Both the position numbers and the translations under genes were made by a program. The notes beneath the pieces were generated by a model. The model worked only from the letters and a program-made list of their open reading frames with translations, ran no database searches and was not told the DNA's origin. Of a stretch of DNA of 22,125 bases, positions 15,433-22,125 are shown piece after piece. The number at the start of each line of letters is the position of its first letter. Position 1 is the first letter of the stretch. The stretch is from Methanoregula sp. UBA276 (GTDB taxonomy: Archaea; Halobacteriota; Methanomicrobia; Methanomicrobiales; Methanospirillaceae), in contig DANA01000044.1 in NCBI GenBank assembly GCA_002508495.1, forward strand, positions 3,614-25,738. The letters run 5' to 3'.

Positions 15433-15474
15433 CTCCTGCTCCACGAAATAAATAGTTTATGGCGGAGTTCGTGG
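15433..15474. repeat. Imperfect inverted repeat, 11-bp stem with 2-nt bulge
   Basis: The left arm cctgctccacgaa (15435-15447) pairs with ttcgtggcagg (15468-15478 region) apart from a 2-nt bulge. The loop of 20 nt is AT-rich. The core ccacgaa (15441-15447) and ttcgtgg (15468-15474) is perfect. Confidence 0.5.
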
Positions 15475-15541
15475 CAGGATTGTTGGTTTTTTGGGATTTG
15501 CGATGCGATAATTTGCCGGATCTGGTCGTTCTTCATAATAA

Positions 15542-15565
15542 CCGGATAATCGCGGTCGAATCCGG
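15542..15565. repeat. 6-bp perfect inverted repeat
   Basis: ccggat (15542-15547) and atccgg (15560-15565) with a 12-nt loop. A further ccggat occurs at about 15517. Confidence 0.4.
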
Positions 15566-15572
15566 CTATGCA

Positions 15573-15594
15573 CGATTTTAAGTGGGTAAAATCG
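15573..15594. repeat. 8-bp perfect inverted repeat with 6-nt loop
   Basis: cgatttta (15573-15580) and taaaatcg (15587-15594) flank agtggg. It is the tightest hairpin of the three and lies 24 bp before the TATA box of the glycyl-radical gene, so it could be an operator. Confidence 0.55.
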
Positions 15595-15617
15595 CAGTCC
15601 ATCGAACCTGCAGGGTC

Positions 15618-15627
15618 TAAATATTTA
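15618..15627 (+). promoter_or_regulatory. TATA box for the glycyl-radical domain gene
   Basis: taaatattta is centred about 30 bp before the ATG at 15653. The spacing predicts a leaderless or nearly leaderless message. Confidence 0.6.
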
Positions 15628-15652
15628 TTAAGGACTTGTGCGATGATATAGT

Positions 15653-16015
15653 ATGGATTGGACCGCAGAACAAAGGAAAACGGCAGAAAAATATAAAACG
15701 CTCGATGAAATTCCGGAGCGCGAGCGGAAATATAAGTGTCATACCTGCCACCATATTGTCGATTCGAACCCCTGTCCGAACTGCGGCGAGACACACTTAG
15801 TAACAATGTGCCCGCTCGACCACTGCCACTGCACGCATGAGATCATCTCCGGCATCGAGTACTGCCCGCTCTGCGGCCAGGCGGTATGCCCGGAATGCGG
15901 TTCGCATGATGTGGTGCAGGTCAGCCGCGTGACTGGTTACCTCCAGGATGTTTCCGGCTGGAACGCCGGCAAACAGCAGGAGCTCAAGGACCGGATGCGG
16001 TACTCGGTTGCATAA
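15653..16015 (+). CDS. Stand-alone NrdD-type glycyl-radical domain with extra zinc ribbon, 120 aa
   Basis: The C-terminal half matches the end of class III (anaerobic) ribonucleotide reductase. It has the zinc site C71-x2-C74 and C79-x2-C82, then RVTGYL (92-97) with the radical glycine G95, and a KxxE...RxxY ending. In a normal NrdD this tail follows about 550-700 residues of catalytic barrel; here the whole protein is 120 residues. The N-terminal half adds a second cysteine cluster, C29-x2-C32 and C41-x2-C44, followed by C53, C58 and C60. No barrel domain and no activase (NrdG) is in the window. It may be a detachable radical subunit, like the YfiD spare part of pyruvate formate-lyase, working with a NrdD elsewhere. 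That role is inference; the motif match is direct. Confidence 0.82.
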   Translation: MDWTAEQRKTAEKYKTLDEIPERERKYKCHTCHHIVDSNPCPNCGETHLVTMCPLDHCHCTHEIISGIEYCPLCGQAVCPECGSHDVVQVSRVTGYLQDVSGWNAGKQQELKDRMRYSVA

Positions 16016-16025
16016 CCGGTTTTCG

Positions 16026-16032
16026 TTTTTTT
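16026..16032 (+). terminator. T7 tract after the glycyl-radical domain gene
   Basis: Seven T residues begin 11 bases after the stop codon. The next promoter follows, so the gene is probably transcribed alone. Confidence 0.45.
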
Positions 16033-16107
16033 CCTGTTTTCAAAACGATAGTGAAACATGCAAAGGAACTGCGGCATGGCCGTTTCGCTCTTTTCAGGAA
16101 TAAGGAC

Positions 16108-16115
16108 TTAATATT
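16108..16115 (+). promoter_or_regulatory. TATA box for cbiZ
   Basis: ttaatatt is centred about 35 bp before the ATG at 16147. It lies inside the longest frame, which opens at a GTG at 16051, and so argues for the ATG at 16147. Confidence 0.5.
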
Positions 16116-16146
16116 TCGCCAATCCAAGTATCTTACCAGCAAGAGC

Positions 16147-17034
16147 ATGCGCTATTATTCCCACACCAACAGCCTCTTTATCCGCGGTCCGTTCCGCGCC
16201 GCCAGTACCGGCATGGCCGGGGGGATCCGGTCTGTTCCAACCCTGCTGGTCCACGCAATTCCTGCGGATAGTGATCCAGCCGACCGAGAAAAAACCCTTG
16301 ACCGGATCATTGCCGGTGAAGGCCTTGATCAGATTTTTTTCGGCGCGACCTCAACAGTCCCGGTCCGGCACACCTGTGTGCTCCAGTACGATTTCATCAC
16401 GGTTTTTATATCCGCAGGCATTGGCCCCGAACCTTCCGACCCCGGCCGGGGGATTATTATCATCGTGGTCAGTTCGCAGGAACTGGACGATGCCGCCCTG
16501 CTCGAGACCATTATGGTAACTGCCGAGGCAAAAGTTGAGGCCCTGCAGGCAATGAACCTGTCACTGTCCGGCACACCGGCCGATGTCATCATTGCAGCCG
16601 GTGAGAGCGGGGGGGACACCGGTCACCGTTCGGCCGGTCGCGACACGGAGGCAGGCCGGAGAGTTCGTGCGGCCGTTCTCCACGGGATCCCCAAAGCGAT
16701 CCGGCGCCATGACGCTCCCGCCACGGAAGACCGGCCGGCCTTTTTCATCTTCAGCCGGTTCAAGGGAGACCACTGGGTTGAGTGGACACCGGAGAAATGC
16801 CCGTACTATCCCTGCCATTTCAAGGGGCAGAGCTGCGATTTCTGTTACTGCCCGTTTTATCCCTGCCACGACGAGACGCTCGGCCAGTGGGCCGTGGGGT
16901 CGAACGGGAACAGGGTCTGGAATTGCGCCAAATGCCGGCTCCTCCACGAGCCGGAGGTTGCTGCGTATTTCAAGCAGTATCCCGGTGCATCACGGCAGGA
17001 ACTCATGGCGTTTGCAAAGACGCTGAAGCGTTAG
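16147..17034 (+). CDS. cbiZ: Adenosylcobinamide amidohydrolase with cysteine-rich C-terminal domain, 295 aa
   Basis: CbiZ cleaves the aminopropanol arm from adenosylcobinamide to give adenosylcobyric acid, letting the cell salvage imported corrinoids and rebuild its own cobamide. Residues 1-190 match the family: MRYYSHTNSLFIRGPFRAAS opens it, then VLQYDFITVFISAGIG and an AGRRVRAAVLHG segment. Residues 210-265 form a separate cysteine-rich domain with C218, C223, C230, C233, C235, C240, C260 and C263, probably metal binding, a fusion known in methanogens. The frame is open from a GTG at 16051, but the ATG at 16147 fits the family start and the TATA box. Methanogens need cobamides for the membrane methyltransferase Mtr and for methylotrophic corrinoid proteins. 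No other cobamide gene is adjacent. Confidence 0.92.
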   Translation: MRYYSHTNSLFIRGPFRAASTGMAGGIRSVPTLLVHAIPADSDPADREKTLDRIIAGEGLDQIFFGATSTVPVRHTCVLQYDFITVFISAGIGPEPSDPGRGIIIIVVSSQELDDAALLETIMVTAEAKVEALQAMNLSLSGTPADVIIAAGESGGDTGHRSAGRDTEAGRRVRAAVLHGIPKAIRRHDAPATEDRPAFFIFSRFKGDHWVEWTPEKCPYYPCHFKGQSCDFCYCPFYPCHDETLGQWAVGSNGNRVWNCAKCRLLHEPEVAAYFKQYPGASRQELMAFAKTLKR

Positions 17035-17041
17035 CCGGGGA

Positions 17042-17047
17042 TTTTTT
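17042..17047 (+). terminator. T6 tract after cbiZ
   Basis: Six T residues begin eight bases after the stop codon, in the gap between cbiZ and the convergent DUF1858 gene. Confidence 0.4.
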
Positions 17048-17101
17048 CATCCGCGCACCGGTCCGTTGGTCCTGGTGAGCAGGGAAAGAAAAGAAGGGAG
17101 T

Positions 17102-17296
17102 TTATTCTTTTATCCCGAGTGCAGAGAGAAGTTCGGGAAGGGGGATGCCGTGTGCCTGCGCGGCCTCGCGGAGGGTCTCGCCGCGGGCGATGGCGCAGCC
17201 GACACAGCCCATGCCGAACCTGAAGAGGACTTCGGTTGCATCAGGCTTTGCCTGGAGGAGCTCGTAGATTGTGCTGTCAGCGGTTACTTCTGCCAT
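17102..17296 (-). CDS. DUF1858 redox-disulfide protein, 64 aa
   Basis: This is a complete small helical protein of the DUF1858 family, also described as a hybrid-cluster-protein-associated redox disulfide domain. The hallmark is the CxxC pair C31 and C34 inside GMGCVGCAIARGET, followed by a second helix pair ending in LLSALGIKE. The cysteines could form a reversible disulfide or hold a metal or cluster. A TATA box centred 28 bp upstream and gaaagg just before the ATG support the start. Neither a hybrid cluster protein nor an ScdA/Ric gene is in the window, so its partner is unknown. Confidence 0.9.
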   Translation of the reverse strand: MAEVTADSTIYELLQAKPDATEVLFRFGMGCVGCAIARGETLREAAQAHGIPLPELLSALGIKE

Positions 17297-17319
17297 ACCT
17301 TTCTAAGTCTGCACGGATG

Positions 17320-17327
17320 AATATAAA
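17320..17327 (-). promoter_or_regulatory. TATA box for the DUF1858 gene
   Basis: The - strand reads tttatatt, centred 28 bp before the ATG at 17296, giving a very short leader. Confidence 0.55.
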
Positions 17328-17394
17328 CCTGATTAACCGGGGTGGGCCCTGCGGAGTGCGAATGAATCCGACACTTTCACTACGCATGCTCACA

Positions 17395-17401
17395 CTATAT
17401 A
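17395..17401 (+). promoter_or_regulatory. TATA box for the RPA operon
   Basis: ctatata centred at 17398 predicts a transcript start near 17425. GGAG at 17428-17431 then sits nine bases before the ATG at 17441, supporting that start rather than the TTG at 17426. Confidence 0.6.
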
Positions 17402-17440
17402 GTCCGGGTAAAACCGCACCAGTAATTGGAGATGTATGAA

Positions 17441-18691
17441 ATGGATTTTTCCGAAGCAGCAGAAAGAATCTCCCGAAAGTTTGTAAAAGACGGAACAGCC
17501 CTTGCAGACAAGGCGAAGATCGAGGGCAAGCTCCGGCGGCTTGTACAGGAATTTGGCGTACAGCCATCTGAAGCGGAACGCAGCGTGACGGGCGAACTTG
17601 CCCGAGAGCACAACATGGCCCTGCCGGGGTCGGCCCCGAACGGACAGAGAAGCGGCGGCGGGACTGCGGAGAAAAAGATCACCGAGGCCGTGCCGGGGGA
17701 ATGGGTGACGTTTGAGGGCAAGGTTGTTGCCCTCTCCGCACCCGTCTCGCCCTCCATATCCCAGAGCGGGATCCTTGCCGACGAGTCCGGCGCGATCCGG
17801 TTCGTGGCATGGGCCAAGGCAAATGCCCCGGCCATGAACGAGGGCTCCTGGTACCGGATCGAGTCCGGCGTCGTGGATGAATACAAAGGCGTGGCAAACC
17901 TCAAGATCCATTCAGGCACCACCATCAAGGAGATCAGTGAGGACCGGACGCTCATCCCCGTTCCGCAGGAGATCAAGGATCTCCATGCCGGTATCGGCGG
18001 GGTCCGGGCAAAAGTTGTGCAGGAATGGGACGCGAGCCACGAGCGCATGCTCCAGTCCGGCCTTTTAGGTGACGAGACCGGCACCATCAAGTTCGTGATC
18101 TGGAAAGAACCCGGCCGGGAAAAACTCGAGGTCGGTGGCGTGTACAATATCTTCTACGCGCAGGTGGACGAGTTCAACGGCAGGCTCTCGCTGAACCTGA
18201 ACGGGGCTACCATCCTGCAGGAGGAAGGCGACATTGCGGTCAGCGGGGGCGAGGCTGCCTTCACCGGTGCCATCGTTCACATCGCACCAGGCTCCGGCAT
18301 CATCAAGCGATGCCCGGTCGAGGGGTGCAACCGCGCCCTCTCGCGGCAGAACTACTGCCCGGTCCACGAGATCCAGCAGAAATTCGTGTACGACCTCCGG
18401 ATCAAGGGCTGGCTTGACGATGGTACCAAGACCCACAGTATCCTCCTCCAGCGCGATGCCGTTGAAACCCTCACCGGGATCAGTCTTGCCGCAGCGCAGG
18501 AGATTGCCGAGAACAATCCCCTTGGCATGGACGAGGTATTCCTCCAGATGCGCGACAAGGTGCTCGGGCGGTACGTCACCTGCAGGGGCCGGGAGATCGA
18601 TAACCGGCTGCTGGTCAATTCCTGCGAACTCAAAACATTCGACTCGGCCGAACATACGGGCCTGCTCAACCGGGCCGGGGGTGCAGCATGA
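17441..18691 (+). CDS. Replication protein A large subunit (single-stranded DNA-binding), 416 aa
   Basis: RPA coats single-stranded DNA during replication and repair. Residues 1-60 are a helical N-terminal region, then a short linker, two OB folds at about 85-175 and 185-275 (each with a D-E-S/T-G-x-I-(R/K)-F-V strand), and a third region containing a zinc finger C291-x4-C296-x9-C306-x2-H309 within a C-terminal OB-like domain to residue 410. This is the euryarchaeal RPA layout. The start at 17441 has GGAG nine bases upstream; TTG 17426 and ATG 17432 are alternatives. The last four bases overlap the next gene as ATGA, so the two proteins are made together, as expected for an RPA complex. Confidence 0.93.
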   Translation: MDFSEAAERISRKFVKDGTALADKAKIEGKLRRLVQEFGVQPSEAERSVTGELAREHNMALPGSAPNGQRSGGGTAEKKITEAVPGEWVTFEGKVVALSAPVSPSISQSGILADESGAIRFVAWAKANAPAMNEGSWYRIESGVVDEYKGVANLKIHSGTTIKEISEDRTLIPVPQEIKDLHAGIGGVRAKVVQEWDASHERMLQSGLLGDETGTIKFVIWKEPGREKLEVGGVYNIFYAQVDEFNGRLSLNLNGATILQEEGDIAVSGGEAAFTGAIVHIAPGSGIIKRCPVEGCNRALSRQNYCPVHEIQQKFVYDLRIKGWLDDGTKTHSILLQRDAVETLTGISLAAAQEIAENNPLGMDEVFLQMRDKVLGRYVTCRGREIDNRLLVNSCELKTFDSAEHTGLLNRAGGAA

Positions 18692-19290
18692 GCACGCCCG
18701 CACGCGAGATGCCACGGCGCGAAGGCTCGTTCGAGCGCGAACCGGCGCGACGGGTCTTTGCCGGGGAGCTGCGCGAGTGCCATTACCAGTTCCGGGAAGG
18801 GGATGACGAGAAGAGCCCGACCTTTGTCCTCCTCCCCACCGGCGAGCGCTGCAACCGGATCTTCCTTATCGGGACCCTGACCGAGAAGACCCGGCAGGGA
18901 GAGCAGAACATGTTCTACCGGGGCCGTGTTGTCGATCCTACGGGCACGTTCTTTGTCATGGCGGGGAGTTACCAGCCGGAGGCGATGCAGCAGATCGCAA
19001 AGATCGAGACCCCGGCGTTTGTCGCGGTCATCGGTAAGCCGAGCCTGTACCGCAAGGACGAGGCAAGTGCCCCGATGGTCTCGGTGCGCGTGGAGTCGAT
19101 CACGGTTGTCGACAAGGAGACCCGTGACCTCTGGGTCCTGGACGCCGCGGAACGCACGCTCGACCGGGTCGATGCCCTCCGGACCGGGGATTCCCCGGAT
19201 ATTACCAAGGCAAAAGAGCAGTACCCCACGGTCGACCCGGTGGTCTTCCGGAAGATGGCCTACGATGCGCTGGCGCAGATTACCATCTGA
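18688..19290 (+). CDS. RPA-associated OB-fold protein (COG3390-type), 200 aa
   Basis: Genes of this type follow the RPA gene in many euryarchaea and the product joins the RPA complex. Residues 22-115 form an OB-like domain, with FIGTLTEK-like strand IFLIGTLTEK, a central FYRGRVVDPTG segment and FVAVIGKP. Residues 115-150 continue as strands, and the C-terminal 50 residues are helical. Translation is coupled to the RPA gene by the 4-bp ATGA overlap. A T6 tract follows at 19296-19301, which may end some transcripts before the methyltransferase gene. Confidence 0.9.
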   Translation: MSTPAREMPRREGSFEREPARRVFAGELRECHYQFREGDDEKSPTFVLLPTGERCNRIFLIGTLTEKTRQGEQNMFYRGRVVDPTGTFFVMAGSYQPEAMQQIAKIETPAFVAVIGKPSLYRKDEASAPMVSVRVESITVVDKETRDLWVLDAAERTLDRVDALRTGDSPDITKAKEQYPTVDPVVFRKMAYDALAQITI

Positions 19291-19317
19291 ATACCTTTTT
19301 TCTCCTGTGAAAAAACC

Positions 19318-20139
19318 ATGCAGCGCCAGTTCCTCGCCACCGGTTTCCAGAACGTAGATACGTCCGGTGACACCCACGCGTGCCACCGGTGCCTCGAACT
19401 CATTGCCGGCGTCCCGTTCTTCAATCAGGTCAAGCAGGACAGCATCCGGATCATGGCAAATGCAGCACCACAGCGGGTTCTGGATGCCGGTTGCGGGGCA
19501 GGAGTCGATCTCCCCAGCCTTGTGTCCGCGCTCCCCACGACGAGCGAGATCGTTGGAATTGACACGAGCGGCTCCCTTCTTGCAAAAGCTGCCGGGCGGA
19601 CAACGGCATTCGCTGACCGGTGCCGGCTCGTGAAGGGCGACATCCTGCACATGCCCTTTTGTGACGGGTCGTTTGGGGCCTGCCGGATCGACCGGGTGCT
19701 CCAGCACATCCACGAGCCATCCCGTGCGCTAGGGGAACTTGCCCGGGTTCTTGCGCCGGGCGGGATCCTGGTCGCGTTCGACAATGACTGGGACACCTTC
19801 GGGATCAGCCTCGATGATGAGGAACTGGCAGAACGGATCCGCGGTTCGTGGCGCGACAGTTTCGCGTCGGGCCGGATCGGGCACGACCTCCCCCGACTAT
19901 TCCGTGCGTGCCAGCTGACCGGCGTCCAGGCAGAACCCCGGACCCTTGTCCTTGACGATCTCGCGGTTGCAGATCCGGTCTTTGACCTGCCCCACCTGCT
20001 GGAGCGGATGCGACAAGCCGGAGAACTGGCACCTGACCAGATCGCGGGGATTCAAAACGAGTTTGATGAGCGGGCCCGCGAAGGCAGGTTCCGCCTGACC
20101 TATACCGGGTACCTCGTTGTGGGAAGAAAACCAGAATAA
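19318..20139 (+). CDS. Class I SAM-dependent methyltransferase (UbiE-like), 273 aa
   Basis: The Rossmann-fold methyltransferase domain spans residues 48-165. Motif I is VLDAGCGAG (54-62), with the acidic residue of motif II in [17 protein letters not shown] as motif III, and [15 protein letters not shown] as the post-motif segment. The C-terminal 100 residues are mostly helical and end in [11 protein letters not shown], as in small-molecule methyltransferases. The substrate cannot be assigned. It begins 27 bases after the RPA-associated gene with no clear TATA box between, so read-through from the RPA promoter is likely, despite the T6 tract between them. Confidence 0.87.
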   Translation: MQRQFLATGFQNVDTSGDTHACHRCLELIAGVPFFNQVKQDSIRIMANAAPQRVLDAGCGAGVDLPSLVSALPTTSEIVGIDTSGSLLAKAAGRTTAFADRCRLVKGDILHMPFCDGSFGACRIDRVLQHIHEPSRALGELARVLAPGGILVAFDNDWDTFGISLDDEELAERIRGSWRDSFASGRIGHDLPRLFRACQLTGVQAEPRTLVLDDLAVADPVFDLPHLLERMRQAGELAPDQIAGIQNEFDERAREGRFRLTYTGYLVVGRKPE

Positions 20140-20189
20140 CCGGCGCGGAAATCCTTATCGTCCCCTGTTCCTATCTTTCACTGATCCCT

Positions 20190-20351
20190 ATGGAGCAAAA
20201 AGAACTGGGTGAATTCATCAAAGACATTGACACGAAGACGCTCAAGGAAGAGGCAAAGAAGCAGGGCCTGAAACTCGGGCGGTGCCCCACCAAGCTGAGC
20301 ATCGCAAAGATGCTGCCCGAAGCAAGCCTTAAAAAACTTAAAAAGAATTGA
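20190..20351 (+). CDS. 53-aa SAP-like small protein
   Basis: A short complete frame runs from the ATG at 20190 to the TGA at 20349-20351. The product is lysine-rich and mostly helical. Its middle, residues 18-48, reads as helix, GLKLGRCP turn, then a [10 protein letters not shown] helix, the helix-loop-helix pattern of SAP-like nucleic-acid-binding domains. Codons look like those of neighbouring genes, with many ending in G or C. There is only a weak TATA-like ttatcg near 20157 and no clear ribosome site. It follows the methyltransferase gene by 50 bases and converges on the aminopeptidase gene. A SAP fold is inference from pattern. Confidence 0.6.
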   Translation: MEQKELGEFIKDIDTKTLKEEAKKQGLKLGRCPTKLSIAKMLPEASLKKLKKN

Positions 20352-20408
20352 ACGATCATTTCTGTTTTTTGCGGGCCGCACCGGCCGCTCGTTACCCCGG
20401 GTGCCGGT

Positions 20409-21593
20409 TCAGAACACTTCGATCAAGCCTTTGCTCTTCCCCGTCAGCGACCTGCCTCCCTGCGGGGTCACGACAAACGTGTTCTCGATCCCGACGAGGC
20501 CCACGCCCGCAACCCCTTTCTTGGGTTCGAGCGCAATGACCATCCCCTCTTCGAGCGGTTCGTCAAATCCTTCCGCGATGACCGGCAGTTCATCGATCCA
20601 GAGCCCGATCCCATGGCCGAGGAATTTCACCTGCTTGCCGCCATACCCCATGAAATTCTCGAGGAACTCCGGCTCAAGGCTGCCCATAACGGACCGGTAT
20701 ATATCGGACGGGATTGCGCCGGGTTTCAGCATCGATGCGGCCATATCCTGGATCTCAACGCAGCGTTCATGGTCCTGGATCGCTGCATCCGGGATCGGTT
20801 TTTTGAACATGTACGAGAGGGTCTTGTCGGTCTGGTACCCGTTGACCCCGCACCCGATATCGATGATGACCAGATCGCCGGGTTTTAGTTTGCGTTCCCG
20901 GCAGCCCATCTGGGGGACCGACGGGTGCATGCCGGCAACGCCACCGGGGGTATCCACGCAGATCGGGGAGAGCGAACTGGTGCCAAACCCGATCTGGCCC
21001 ATGACCATCTCGTTGAACATGCCGAAGCGGATGATCCCCTGGTGACCCTCCCTGACCATCACCGAATAGAGGTCGCAGGCAAGGGTGACCTCGTCCATGC
21101 CTTCGATGAGCATGCCGGGCACAAGATCTTCAAGCACGTGCCGGTGGATCTCGCCGGCCCGTTCCATGAGGGCGAGTTCGTACGGGCTCTTTTGTGCCCG
21201 TACCGCCCCAATCTGGTCATCGACCGGGCGCACATCCGTAAACCGGAGGTGCTTCTGCATCCGCTGGAACTGGGCAAATGACACGTGCTCGGTCTCGAGG
21301 TGGATTGTTTTGGGAAGATCCTTTTGTACAGCCGCGATATCCCGGTAGCTCCGCATCTTCCGGATGTCGGGGAAGAACGATTCCTCCCGTGCCCGCTCGT
21401 AGCTCATCCGCACCCAGAAGGTTGCCTCGCCATGCCGGGGGATCAGGAGAAGGCCGTCCTGCATGGTGCCGGTGAAGTAATACAGGGGTACTTTGGCCGT
21501 GATCCCGGCCATCTCCCAGCCGGGTTCGCGTGCATCCATCCGTTTTCGGAAGCGATCGAGGCGGTCGTTCAATTCAGTGAGCGGGACCTTCAT
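20409..21593 (-). CDS. M24 family metallopeptidase (Xaa-Pro aminopeptidase/dipeptidase-like), 394 aa
   Basis: M24 peptidases use two metal ions to cut after an N-terminal residue, often before proline. The expected ligands are present: D245 and D256 (IDIGCGVNGYQTD), H327 (GHGIG), E356 (ALEPKKG) and E370 (GIENTF). Residues 1-130 form the N-terminal creatinase-type domain. The length is usual for a Xaa-Pro peptidase. The frame is open from 21674, but the ATG at 21593 starts MKVPLTELNDRL, fits the family and lies 28 bp from a TATA box. Substrate preference, proline dipeptides or another peptide, is not fixed by the sequence. Confidence 0.92.
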   Translation of the reverse strand: MKVPLTELNDRLDRFRKRMDAREPGWEMAGITAKVPLYYFTGTMQDGLLLIPRHGEATFWVRMSYERAREESFFPDIRKMRSYRDIAAVQKDLPKTIHLETEHVSFAQFQRMQKHLRFTDVRPVDDQIGAVRAQKSPYELALMERAGEIHRHVLEDLVPGMLIEGMDEVTLACDLYSVMVREGHQGIIRFGMFNEMVMGQIGFGTSSLSPICVDTPGGVAGMHPSVPQMGCRERKLKPGDLVIIDIGCGVNGYQTDKTLSYMFKKPIPDAAIQDHERCVEIQDMAASMLKPGAIPSDIYRSVMGSLEPEFLENFMGYGGKQVKFLGHGIGLWIDELPVIAEGFDEPLEEGMVIALEPKKGVAGVGLVGIENTFVVTPQGGRSLTGKSKGLIEVF

Positions 21594-21617
21594 ACCAGAA
21601 AAATTGGACTGGCAGGG

Positions 21618-21625
21618 TAATAAGA
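21618..21625 (-). promoter_or_regulatory. TATA box for the M24 peptidase gene
   Basis: The - strand reads tcttatta, centred 28 bp before the ATG at 21593, giving a nearly leaderless message. Confidence 0.5.
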
Positions 21626-21723
21626 ATGATGAAATGAGGCCCATAGTGCACCAGGTATCAAAAACATCCACCATTACAGGGGATTTTTCCCCATCATCAC
21701 GGGAACGGGATCTTCACGACACG

Positions 21724-22125
21724 TCATGGCCGGGGTTTTTCTGCCCGCTCTTTCAGCGCCTTGTTCATCTGGGCAAATCCGCGGGCGGTGTTGATCCGGA
21801 GCATCCTTTGGAGCAACGGCAGGAGGATGCCGGAGAAGTATTCGCGCTGGACAAAAAGGCACCTGCCCGTGCCTGCCGGATGGATCTCGAAATCATGCTC
21901 CCCGTCAAAGATGCCGCTGAAGAAGAGGTGCCCCCTCCACCGGATCTCGCGGGGCGGGTCCACGGTTATGAGGACGGGGCGGATGGTCATTTCGGACGCG
22001 CCCGGGGGCCGGAGGCTGGCAGTGATCTGCCCGCCCGCCATGAGTTCGCCCCGGATGCTGGGGATGAACGGGTTCCACGCAGGGTATGCGGCAAAGTCGG
22101 TAAGGATCTCCCAGATACGTTCCGG
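21724..22125 (-). CDS. SRPBCC (START-like) family protein, N-terminus outside window
   Basis: The frame is open through the right edge, so the first residues are missing and 133 are seen. The visible part matches the SRPBCC ligand-binding fold: a WEILTDFAAYPAWNPFIPSI segment near the start, P-P-R-E-I-R-W-RGHLFFSGIF in the middle, a GEHDFEI strand, FVQREYFSGILLPLL, and a long C-terminal helix with FAQMNKALKERAE. These proteins bind hydrophobic ligands in a cavity; no catalytic residue or ligand can be named. It lies 130 bp upstream of the M24 gene on the same strand, which has its own promoter. Confidence 0.88.
   Translation of the reverse strand, partial: PERIWEILTDFAAYPAWNPFIPSIRGELMAGGQITASLRPPGASEMTIRPVLITVDPPREIRWRGHLFFSGIFDGEHDFEIHPAGTGRCLFVQREYFSGILLPLLQRMLRINTARGFAQMNKALKERAEKPRP

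Larger units (their letters stand above)
15395..15652. other. 258-bp non-coding stretch rich in inverted repeats
   Basis: A T7 tract at 15422-15428 probably ends pyrF. Three inverted repeats follow within 165 bp, listed separately, and a TATA box near the right end serves the next gene. On the - strand a frame from an ATG at 15602 stays open for 91 codons into the end of pyrF, but it has no ribosome site and no recognised similarity. The stretch could be a structured RNA, regulatory DNA or a decayed gene. Confidence 0.5.

Noticed and set aside
15327..15602. 91-codon frame on the - strand from an ATG at 15602 into the 3' end of pyrF
   Set aside because: It has no ribosome site, a poorly placed TATA box, overlaps pyrF antisense and three hairpins, and resembles no family I know. 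It is kept only as a note in the intergenic entry.
16051..16146. N-terminal extension of CbiZ from the GTG at 16051
   Set aside because: The extra 32 residues are unlike the family, and the TATA box at 16108-16115 lies within them.
21594..21674. N-terminal extension of the M24 peptidase to 21674
   Set aside because: The extra residues cross the TATA box and do not fit the family; the ATG at 21593 does.

Overview
The window looks like chromosomal DNA of a methanogenic euryarchaeon, most likely of the Methanomicrobiales (Methanoregula-like). The evidence is a deoxyhypusine synthase, a euryarchaeal RPA with its OB-fold partner, an archaeal-type OMP decarboxylase, a CbiZ cobinamide amidohydrolase with a cysteine-rich tail, large soluble PAS kinases with an 'ITRHDI' H-box, AT-rich TATA boxes about 25-40 bp before starts, and T-tract terminators. 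The genus is inference. No rRNA, tRNA, CRISPR array or insertion sequence was seen.

Layout. 1-8199 (+): three consecutive related sensor kinases. The first is cut by the window edge; the other two begin with a receiver domain followed by many PAS domains. 8200-11449: an accessory-looking stretch with an unrecognised 172-aa protein (+) convergent with an Eco57I/TaqI-like adenine-specific DNA methyltransferase (-) that lacks a nuclease domain and has an altered catalytic motif. 11574-13669 (-): a compact six-gene operon of small proteins: a double-psi-barrel protein with an 11-mer repeat tail, two membrane-anchored coiled-coil proteins, two soluble coiled-coil proteins and a zinc-ribbon protein. 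Three of them share a 17-residue signature. This is the best candidate for an undescribed system. 13798-15394 (+): dys and pyrF, overlapping. 15395-15652: a non-coding stretch full of inverted repeats. 15653-17034 (+): a stand-alone NrdD-type glycyl-radical domain, then CbiZ. 17102-17296 (-): a DUF1858 redox protein. 17441-20351 (+): RPA large subunit, RPA-associated OB protein, a SAM methyltransferase and a 53-aa SAP-like protein. 20409-22125 (-): an M24 aminopeptidase and a partial SRPBCC protein.

How the genes work together. dys modifies aIF5A and pyrF makes UMP; the glycyl-radical domain and RPA relate to deoxynucleotide supply and single-stranded DNA handling; CbiZ salvages corrinoid cofactors needed for methanogenesis. 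The kinases and the six-gene operon have no assigned input or output. Several starts were moved from the longest reading frame to a downstream codon because the TATA box or a Shine-Dalgarno sequence, together with family alignment, fits better (5194, 13669, 16147, 17441, 21593, and tentatively 11882).
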